NCBI GenBank assembly: GCA_003511785.1
Contig: DOIS01000089.1
Location: 1 to 6,265 of the forward strand
Source: Paracoccaceae bacterium
GTDB lineage: Bacteria; Pseudomonadota; Alphaproteobacteria; Rhodobacterales; Rhodobacteraceae
Direction: 5' to 3'
Length of the DNA stretch: 6,265 nucleotides
The position numbers were made by a program, and so were the translations under genes. The stretch's first letter is position 1, and each line of letters begins with the position of its first letter. Positions 1-5,043 of this stretch are shown here, piece after piece. Under the pieces are notes generated by a model. The model was given only the letters and a program-made list of their open reading frames with translations. It was not told the origin of the DNA and made no database searches.

Positions 1-31
1 GGCAGAGCCCCCCAACCCCCGGTAACGGCAA

Positions 32-55
32 GGTGCCGCCGGTATGCCCGGCACC
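32..55 (+). terminator. Possible terminator hairpin of an upstream gene
   Basis: GGTGCCG at 32-38 pairs exactly with CGGCACC at 49-55, and an inner GG/CC pair (41-42 with 47-48) could extend the stem after a CC bulge. One frame entering from the window edge stops at TAA 23-25, so the hairpin may sit just after the end of an upstream gene that lies outside the window. Only a weak T-rich stretch (ATTTGTT, 62-68) follows, so intrinsic termination is uncertain. Confidence 0.3.
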
Positions 56-154
56 CGCCGGATTTGTTCAAATCGTCACATCCCTGTCACGACATCTGGG
101 CAAATCATGGGGCCGATCCCTATCAGGGACCACAAGCCTGCACGCGAGGAGCCC

Positions 155-1033
155 ATGCCGCAGCACCCCCACGCCGCCCGTGACATTTCCTATGCCTATT
201 CCGCCAGCACGCGCGGCGGGCGGGCCATGATCCGCCTGATGGAGAACAGCACCGGCCGGCTGGGCCTGATCCGGCGGGCCAGCGGCTACGAGACCGAGGT
301 GGCCGGCGGGCGCAGTTTCTGGGACGTGATGGTCGAGCGCTACGGGCTCACCCTCGACGTGGTGGGCGGCAGTCTCGAAGCGATCCCGCGTGACGGCCCG
401 CTGATCCTGATCGCCAACCACCCCTACGGCATTCTCGACGGGCTGATGATGGGGCATATCCTGTCGCGCACGCGCGGCGATTTCCGCATCCTCGCGCACC
501 AGGTCTTCCGCAAGGCCGAGGACCTGAACCGCATCATCCTGCCGATCTCCTTCGACCAGACCAAGGAGGCGCTGTGCCAGAACCTGGAGACGCGGCGCAC
601 CGCGCTGGACTACCTGGGCGCGGGCGGGGCCATCGGCGTCTTTCCCGGCGGCACGGTCAGCACTGCGGCCAAGCCCTTCTCGCGCCCCATGGACCCGGGC
701 TGGCGCGGCTTCACCGCGCGCATGGTGGGCAAGTCGAACGCCACCGTGGTGCCGGTCTATTTCGACGGCCACACCTCGCGCCTGTTCCAGATCGCGAGCC
801 ACCTGCATTACACGCTGCGCATGGGGCTCTTGATCAAGGAGTTCCGCAAGCGGGTGGACACGCCGGTGCGGGTGGTGATCGGCGACCCCATCGGACGCGA
901 CCGGCTCGACCCGCTGACGCGCGACACCAAGGCGATGATGGACTATCTGCGCAAAGCGACGTATGAGCTGTCCCCGGAGCCGCTCGCGTCCTACGACTAC
1001 GGCTTCGAGTTCGAAGACAAATACCGGGCCTGA
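155..1033 (+). CDS. Lysophospholipid acyltransferase family protein (PlsC/LPLAT-like)
   Basis: A 292-residue protein of the glycerophospholipid acyltransferase superfamily, expected to transfer an acyl chain to a lysophospholipid or related lipid at the cytoplasmic membrane. The catalytic block is NHPYGILDG at residues 88-96, with His89 and Asp95 five residues apart instead of the classical four. A FPGGT motif (163-167) matches block III (FPEG-like), and VPVYFDG (199-205) matches block IV. The ATG at 155 is preferred because GAGGAG (146-151) lies just upstream; an in-frame ATG at 44 falls inside a hairpin and would add residues unlike the family. A 13-base hairpin (117-129, TCCCT/AGGGA) lies in the leader. 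murI follows after 30 bases, so the two may be co-transcribed. The exact substrate (phosphatidic acid, ornithine lipid or another lipid) cannot be read from the sequence. Confidence 0.85.
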   Translation: MPQHPHAARDISYAYSASTRGGRAMIRLMENSTGRLGLIRRASGYETEVAGGRSFWDVMVERYGLTLDVVGGSLEAIPRDGPLILIANHPYGILDGLMMGHILSRTRGDFRILAHQVFRKAEDLNRIILPISFDQTKEALCQNLETRRTALDYLGAGGAIGVFPGGTVSTAAKPFSRPMDPGWRGFTARMVGKSNATVVPVYFDGHTSRLFQIASHLHYTLRMGLLIKEFRKRVDTPVRVVIGDPIGRDRLDPLTRDTKAMMDYLRKATYELSPEPLASYDYGFEFEDKYRA

Positions 1034-1063
1034 GACAGGGGCCCGCACGGGGGGCCTGGTCGC

Positions 1064-1873
1064 ATGGCAGTTGGCATTTTCGATTCCGGTCTGGGCGGGC
1101 TCACCGTGCTCGAAGCGGTGCGGGCGCGCCTGCCCGAGGTCGATTTCCTCTATTACGCCGACAGCGCGCACGCGCCCTACGGCGTGCGCGAACCCGACGA
1201 TATTCACGCCTTGACCAAGGCGGCGGTCGAGACCCTGTGGGCGCGCGGCTGTGACCTTGTGATCCTGGCCTGCAACACCGCCAGCGCCGCCGCGCTGCGC
1301 CGGATGCAGGAGGCCGGCGTGCCCAAGGGCAAGCGCGTGCTCGGCGTCTTCGTGCCGCTGATCGAGGCGCTGACCGAGCGGCAATGGGGCGACAACTCGC
1401 CCCCGCGCGAGGTGGCGGTCAAGCATGTGGCGCTCTTCGCCACGCCCGCGACGGTCTCCAGCCGTGCCTTCCAGCGCGAGCTGGCCTTCCGCGCCATCGG
1501 CGTCGATGTCGAGGCGCAGAGCTGCGGCGGCGTGGTCGATGCGATCGAAGAGGGCGACATGATCCTGGCCGAGGCGCTGGTGCGCTCTCATGTGGACGCG
1601 CTCAAGCGCAAGATGCCCGCCCCCGAGGCCGCTGTGCTCGGCTGTACCCACTACCCGCTTGTGCAGGACGTGTTCCAGGCCGCATTGGGCGAAGGGGTGC
1701 AGGTCTTCAGCCAGCCCGCGCTGGTTGCCGCCAGCCTGGCCGATTACCTGGAGCGCCACCCGGGCATGGTCGGCGACGGCCCGGGCGGGTATCTCACCAC
1801 GGGCGATCCCCGGCGGGTGAGCGACCGCGCGACGTCATTCCTCCGACGCGAGATTTCCTTCGTCCCGGCCTGA
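1064..1873 (+). CDS. murI: Glutamate racemase
   Basis: A 269-residue cytoplasmic enzyme that interconverts L- and D-glutamate and so supplies D-Glu for the peptidoglycan stem peptide. It uses no cofactor and relies on two cysteines. All hallmarks are visible: the N-terminal FDSGLGGLTVL (residues 6-16), the YYADSAHAPYG segment (30-40), the first catalytic Cys70 in ACNTASA, and the second, Cys194, in GCTHYP with His196 beside it. The length is typical of bacterial MurI. The start at 1064 is 30 bases after the acyltransferase stop; only a G-rich run (1049-1054) could act as a ribosome binding site, but the start fits the family N-terminus exactly. A segment at about residues 105-118 (RQWGDNSPPREVAV) looks like a lineage-specific loop. 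No frameshift or missing key residue is seen. Confidence 0.96.
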   Translation: MAVGIFDSGLGGLTVLEAVRARLPEVDFLYYADSAHAPYGVREPDDIHALTKAAVETLWARGCDLVILACNTASAAALRRMQEAGVPKGKRVLGVFVPLIEALTERQWGDNSPPREVAVKHVALFATPATVSSRAFQRELAFRAIGVDVEAQSCGGVVDAIEEGDMILAEALVRSHVDALKRKMPAPEAAVLGCTHYPLVQDVFQAALGEGVQVFSQPALVAASLADYLERHPGMVGDGPGGYLTTGDPRRVSDRATSFLRREISFVPA

Positions 1874-1963
1874 CACAGGTCAAGGCGCGGGATCGTCGGC
1901 CCGGGATAGGGTGATCCTTGACGCGGCCGAAAACACTTCAACTTCGACCGACAAGGGTTTGAA

Positions 1964-2992
1964 ATGGCGTATAAAATCGCAATTCTGGGCGCCAGCGGCT
2001 ATACCGGCGCGGAACTGGTCAGATTGATTGACCAGCACCCGGGGCTTGAGATCGCGGCGCTCTCGGGCGAGCGCAAGGCGGGCCAGGCGATGTCCGAGGT
2101 GTTCCCGCATCTGCGTCATCTCGACCTGCCCGCGCTGTGCAAGATCGACGAGATCGACTTCGCCGGAATCGACCTGTGTTTCTGCGCGCTGCCGCACAAG
2201 ACCAGCCAGGAGGTGATCCGCGATCTGCCCAAATCGCTGAAGATCGTGGACCTCTCGGCCGATTTCCGGCTGCGCGACCCCGAGGATTACCAGACGTGGT
2301 ATGGAAACACCCACGCCGCGGTCGAAATGCAGGAAGAGGCGGTCTATGGCCTGACCGAGTTCTACCGCGACGAGATCCGCGCCGCGCGGCTGGTGGCCGG
2401 GACGGGCTGCAACGCCGCCACCGGCCAATACGCGCTGTGCCCGCTGATCGCGGCGGGGGTGATCGACCTCGACCAGATCATCCTCGATCTGAAATGCGCC
2501 GTCTCGGGGGCGGGGCGTGCGCTGAAGGAAAACCTGCTCCATGCCGAGTTGAGCGAGGGCTATCATCCTTACGCCGCCGGCGGCACGCATCGCCACCTGG
2601 GCGAGTTCGACCAGGAGTTCAGCCGTCTCGCGGGCCGCCCGGTCAAGGTGCAGTTCACCCCGCACCTGGTCCCCGCCAACCGCGGCATTCTGGCCACCAC
2701 CTATGTTCAGGGACAGGCGCAGGACATATATGATACACTGCATTCCGCTTATGCGCAGGAGCCGTTCGTGATCGTCTTGCCCTTCGGAGAGGTGCCCAGC
2801 ACGCGCCATGTGCGCGGCTCGAACTTCTGCCATGTGGGCGTGGTCGCCGACCGGGTGGAGGGCCGTGCGATCGTGTTCGCCGCCCTCGACAACCTGACCA
2901 AGGGCTCCTCGGGGCAGGCGGTGCAGAACGCCAACCTGATGCTGGGCGAAGATGAGACCACCGGGCTGTTGATGGCCCCCCTGTTCCCGTGA
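1964..2992 (+). CDS. argC: N-acetyl-gamma-glutamyl-phosphate reductase
   Basis: A 342-residue enzyme of arginine biosynthesis that reduces N-acetylglutamyl-5-phosphate to the semialdehyde with NADPH. An N-terminal Rossmann fold is shown by AILGASGYTGAELVRL (residues 6-21). ALPHKTSQ (75-82) and DLSADFRLRD (96-105) are conserved ArgC segments. The catalytic cysteine is Cys149, within AGTGCNAATG (145-154), where most long-form ArgC proteins have NPGCYPT. THRHLGEF (208-215) holds the catalytic-site histidines, and NFCHVGVV (287-294) and DNLTKGSSGQAVQN (309-322) are typical C-terminal signatures. AAGGG (1953-1957), six bases before the ATG, is a good ribosome binding site. The gap of 90 bases after murI leaves room for a separate promoter. 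ccmE begins only seven bases after the stop, so the two are probably translated from one mRNA although their pathways are unrelated. Confidence 0.95.
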   Translation: MAYKIAILGASGYTGAELVRLIDQHPGLEIAALSGERKAGQAMSEVFPHLRHLDLPALCKIDEIDFAGIDLCFCALPHKTSQEVIRDLPKSLKIVDLSADFRLRDPEDYQTWYGNTHAAVEMQEEAVYGLTEFYRDEIRAARLVAGTGCNAATGQYALCPLIAAGVIDLDQIILDLKCAVSGAGRALKENLLHAELSEGYHPYAAGGTHRHLGEFDQEFSRLAGRPVKVQFTPHLVPANRGILATTYVQGQAQDIYDTLHSAYAQEPFVIVLPFGEVPSTRHVRGSNFCHVGVVADRVEGRAIVFAALDNLTKGSSGQAVQNANLMLGEDETTGLLMAPLFP

Positions 2993-2999
2993 GGCGGAG

Positions 3000-3446
3000 A
3001 TGAAGAACCTCAAGAAAAGACGCAGAATCCAGGTGATCCTGGTGGCCGCGGTGGCGCTGGTGCTGTCCACCGGGCTGATCGGCTACGCGATGCGCGACGG
3101 AATCAACTTCTTCCGATCGCCCAGCCAGGTGATGGCCGAGCCGCCCGAACCAACCGAGGTCTTCCGCATCGGCGGGCTGGTCGAGGAAGGCAGCCTGATC
3201 CGCGACCAGGGCGAGACGGTGCTGTTTTCCGTCACCGACGGCGGCGCCTCGGTGAAGGTCGCCTATACCGGCGTGCTGCCGGATCTGTTCAGCGAGAACG
3301 AGGGCATGGTCGGCACCGGGCGCTATGTGGACGGCGTGTTCCAAGCCGATGAAATCCTTGCCAAACATGACGAGACCTACATGCCGAAAGAGGTCGTGGA
3401 CGCGCTCAAGGAGCAGGGCGTCTACAAGGAGCTGGGCGAGAGTTGA
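3000..3446 (+). CDS. ccmE: Cytochrome c maturation heme chaperone CcmE
   Basis: A 148-residue membrane-anchored periplasmic protein that binds heme covalently and hands it to the CcmF/CcmH lyase in System I cytochrome c biogenesis. The N-terminus is basic (KNLKKRRR, residues 2-9), followed by one membrane segment (about 11-31) and a periplasmic beta-barrel domain. FRIGGLVEEGS (55-65) and FSVTDGGASVKVAYTGVLPDLFSENEG (76-102) are typical of the family. The heme-binding motif is LAKHDETYMP (120-129), with covalent ligand His123 and Tyr127; HDETY is a normal HxxxY variant. GAGG (2991-2994), which overlaps the argC stop, gives a ribosome binding site and suggests translational coupling. Its partner gene ccmF is not adjacent: an endolysin-holin pair lies between them. 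Confidence 0.96.
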   Translation: MKNLKKRRRIQVILVAAVALVLSTGLIGYAMRDGINFFRSPSQVMAEPPEPTEVFRIGGLVEEGSLIRDQGETVLFSVTDGGASVKVAYTGVLPDLFSENEGMVGTGRYVDGVFQADEILAKHDETYMPKEVVDALKEQGVYKELGES

Positions 3447-3472
3447 ACGCCCTTCGGGCGTCGCCTGCGGCG
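3447..3472 (+). terminator. Tandem hairpins after ccmE, candidate terminator
   Basis: Two perfect hairpins lie back to back directly after the ccmE stop. ACGCCC (3447-3452) pairs with GGGCGT (3456-3461) around a TTC loop, and CGCC (3462-3465) pairs with GGCG (3469-3472) around TGC. The following TGAGTATTTGG is only moderately T-rich. The position suits the end of the argC-ccmE transcript. The same arrangement may instead be part of a dispersed intergenic element (see 3447-3532), so termination is inferred. Confidence 0.5.
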
Positions 3473-3532
3473 TGAGTATTTGGAAAAGAGAAGAAGCAGG
3501 GGCGTTGCGTGATCGGCTCACGCGGCGCCCTG
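3447..3532. repeat. Candidate dispersed intergenic element (hairpins plus purine-rich core)
   Basis: The stretch holds the two small hairpins at 3447-3472, then GAGTATTTGG (3474-3483), a purine-rich run AAAAGAGAAGAAG (3484-3496), and a longer imperfect hairpin at 3497-3532. In the last, GCGTGA (3507-3512) pairs with TCACGC (3518-3523), and CAGGG (3497-3501) pairs with CCCTG (3528-3532) around it. From memory, GAGTATTT(TT)GG followed by purine-rich sequence after a G+C-rich hairpin recurs after genes in Rhodobacterales genomes. Only one copy is in this window, so calling it a repeat is inference. Confidence 0.4.
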
Positions 3533-3595
3533 TGCGTATGCGGGCCATTAAGGTTTGCGGGTGAGCCTGTCCCCGGTTCTGGGGAGAGGTGAGAC

Positions 3596-4207
3596 ATGCA
3601 GAGCGTGCGCGAGATTGCCGAGGAGATCGTGGCCCGGGAGGGCGGGTTCGTGGACGATCCGGACGATCCGGGCGGGGCCACGAAACACGGGGTGACGATC
3701 CACACCATGCGGCGGCTGGGGCTGGATCTGACCGGTGACGGAGTGGTGGGCGTGGCGGATGTGCGCGCGCTGAGTCGGGCGCAGGCGGTGGAGATCTTCA
3801 TCCGCCACTACTTTGAGGCGCCGCGCATCGCGCTTCTGCCCGAGGCGCTTCGGGCCAGCGTCTTCGACATGTATGTGAACGCGGGCGCCAATGCGGTGCG
3901 CATCCTGCAACGGCTGTTGCGCGAGATGGGGTTCGCGGTGGCCGTCGACGGGGTGATCGGGCCGCAGACGGCGCAGGCGGCGGCGCGCGCGGCCGAGCCC
4001 GATCCGGGGCTGCTGCGCGATGCCTACGGGGTGGCGCGACGGAATTACTACTTCCGGCTGGCGGACCGGCGCCCGGCCTCGCGCAAATATGCGCGCACCC
4101 GGGCGGGCGGCAAGGGCGGCTGGATCCGGCGGGCCGAGGCGTTCATTTCGCCGCGGTTTCATCTGGATGAGGCGGCGTTTCAACGGAGGGTGGCGACATG
4201 GGGGTGA
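3596..4207 (+). CDS. Endolysin: GH108-family N-acetylmuramidase with peptidoglycan-binding C-terminus
   Basis: A 203-residue putative peptidoglycan hydrolase that would cut the glycan strand. The GH108 signature is clear: REGGF (residues 14-18, Glu15 the expected catalytic acid), then DDPDDPGGATKHGVT (20-34). HYFEAPRI (71-78) and the FDMYVNAG helix (90-97) are also conserved. The C-terminal half resembles PG_binding_3: VDGVIGPQT (117-125), RRNYYFRLA (148-156) and a GGWIRRAEAF end (174-183). An insert at residues 44-55 fits an EF-hand-like calcium loop (D44, D48, G49, V51, D55). No signal peptide or membrane segment is visible, so export probably needs a holin, and the next gene encodes one and overlaps this gene by 10 bases. 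AGGTGA (3587-3592) precedes the ATG. Such pairs serve phage or gene transfer agent release in Rhodobacterales; a stand-alone cell-wall role cannot be excluded. Confidence 0.87.
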   Translation: MQSVREIAEEIVAREGGFVDDPDDPGGATKHGVTIHTMRRLGLDLTGDGVVGVADVRALSRAQAVEIFIRHYFEAPRIALLPEALRASVFDMYVNAGANAVRILQRLLREMGFAVAVDGVIGPQTAQAAARAAEPDPGLLRDAYGVARRNYYFRLADRRPASRKYARTRAGGKGGWIRRAEAFISPRFHLDEAAFQRRVATWG

Positions 4208-4803
4208 ATGGCGGTGTGATCGGCGGCACGCTGGCCTGGCTGGGCGATCTGTTGTTCGGGGGCGGGCGCAACGTGGTGCGAGAGACGGCCGAGGTGTTCC
4301 GCGAGAACGCCGAAGGCGCGGCCGAGCGGGGGCTGACCCTGCGCATGGGGGCGCTCGATCAGTTCGCGGCCGAGTTCGCGCCGCCGCAGCGCGGCCGGTT
4401 CGACCGGGTGATGGACGGTGTCAACCGCCTGCCGCGCCCGGCGCTGGCGCTGGGAACGCTGGGGCTGTTCGTCTCGGCCATGGTGGACCCGGTCTGGTTC
4501 GCGGCGCGGATGCAGGGGGTCGCGCTGGTGCCCGAGCCACTGTGGTGGCTCCTGGGCGTGGTGGTGTCATTTTACTTCGGCGCACGGCACCAGCGCAAGG
4601 CGCAGGAGTTCCAGCGCGACATCGCCGCCACCATGGCGCGGGCGCCGCAGGCGGTGGCGCAGATCGCGGCGCTGGAGGCGATGCGCGGGCAGGGGGCGGA
4701 GACGGTCGGCACGGCCGATCCGGGCCCCGATGCCGAGGGGGTCCGGGACGCGGTGCGGCCCGAGGCAAACCCGGCCCTGGAGGCCTGGCGGGCGGCGCGG
4801 TGA
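4198..4803 (+). CDS. Holin of the GTA_holin_3TM type
   Basis: A 201-residue small membrane protein best matched, from memory of the family, to the gene transfer agent holins (GTA_holin_3TM), which make the inner-membrane lesions that let an endolysin reach the wall. Two strong membrane segments are seen at about residues 81-104 (PALALGTLGLFVSAMV and on) and 111-129 (VPEPLWWLLGVVVSFYFGA), ending in a basic ARHQRK stop. A weaker hydrophobic segment at about 4-22 could be the third. Residues 23-75 form a charged, probably helical region; the tail (130-201) is hydrophilic and rich in Ala, Glu and Pro. The start overlaps the endolysin end by 10 bases and has a strong GGAGGG (4185-4190) seven bases upstream, so the two genes are one translational unit. 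No other structural phage or GTA gene lies in the window. Confidence 0.78.
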   Translation: MGVNGGVIGGTLAWLGDLLFGGGRNVVRETAEVFRENAEGAAERGLTLRMGALDQFAAEFAPPQRGRFDRVMDGVNRLPRPALALGTLGLFVSAMVDPVWFAARMQGVALVPEPLWWLLGVVVSFYFGARHQRKAQEFQRDIAATMARAPQAVAQIAALEAMRGQGAETVGTADPGPDAEGVRDAVRPEANPALEAWRAAR

Positions 4804-4812
4804 TAATTGGGC

Positions 4813-4843
4813 GGTGACGGTGGGTTGAAAACCCACCCTACGG
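4813..4843. repeat. Hairpin repeat, copy 1
   Basis: This 31-base unit runs from GGTGACGGTGGG to CCACCCTACGG and starts ten bases after the holin stop. Its core is a perfect 8-bp hairpin: GGTGGGTT (4819-4826) pairs with AACCCACC (4830-4837). A second copy in the same orientation lies at 4925-4954. From memory, similar units (GGTGGGTT..AACCCACCCTACGG) are common between genes in Rhodobacterales. It could also act as a weak terminator for the lysis cassette, but no T-run follows. Confidence 0.75.
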
Positions 4844-4924
4844 GGCGCCGAGGTCGCGGGATAGGGTGCCCTCGGGTGAAGGCTTGAGGCCGCGCGGCTT
4901 GGCGGATGGCGCGGGAAAGCGGCC

Positions 4925-4954
4925 GGTGACGGTGGGTTGAAAACCACCCTACGG
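4925..4954. repeat. Hairpin repeat, copy 2
   Basis: This direct copy of the 4813-4843 unit is identical except for one missing C in the right arm (ACCACC instead of ACCCACC), which leaves a bulged G in the stem. Its start is 112 bases from that of copy 1. The 81 bases between the copies hold no open frame of note, only G+C-rich sequence with a 10-base palindrome (GCCGCGCGGC, 4889-4898). Confidence 0.75.
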
Positions 4955-5008
4955 CGTGACCGGGCGTCGGTTTGCGACAATGTGATCGCCTGCGCGGTCC
5001 GATTCCGA

Positions 5009-5037
5009 TTGGACGGCGCGGGCTGTCGGATTATACG
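5009..5037 (+). promoter_or_regulatory. Weak candidate ccmF promoter, possibly giving a leaderless mRNA
   Basis: TTGGAC (5009-5014) and TATACG (5032-5037) are separated by 17 bases. The -10-like box keeps TATA; the -35-like box keeps only TTG of the consensus. Transcription would then begin about seven bases later, at or next to the ATG at 5044. That fits the lack of a usable ribosome binding site before ccmF. The match is weak and could be chance. Confidence 0.27.
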
Positions 5038-5043
5038 CGGGGT

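Noticed and set aside
68..1759. A 563-codon open frame on the - strand
   Set aside because: It lies antisense to the acyltransferase and murI, is rich in His, Arg, Gly and Ala with no recognisable domain, and is a typical shadow of G+C-rich third positions.
1918..1923. TTGACG as a -35 box for argC
   Set aside because: No acceptable -10 element is present 16-18 bases downstream (ACTTCG region), so a promoter is not supported.
1880..3070. A 396-codon open frame on the - strand over argC
   Set aside because: It has no family resemblance and is fully explained as the complement of argC codons.
3548..3556. TTAAGGTTT as a possible CtrA site upstream of the endolysin
   Set aside because: It does not match the TTAA-N7-TTAA or TTAACCAT forms, and there is no second half-site.
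3653..3670. Tandem 9-base repeat GACGATCCG x2
   Set aside because: It encodes DDPDDP, which is the normal DPxDPGG part of the GH108 signature, so no duplication event needs to be invoked.
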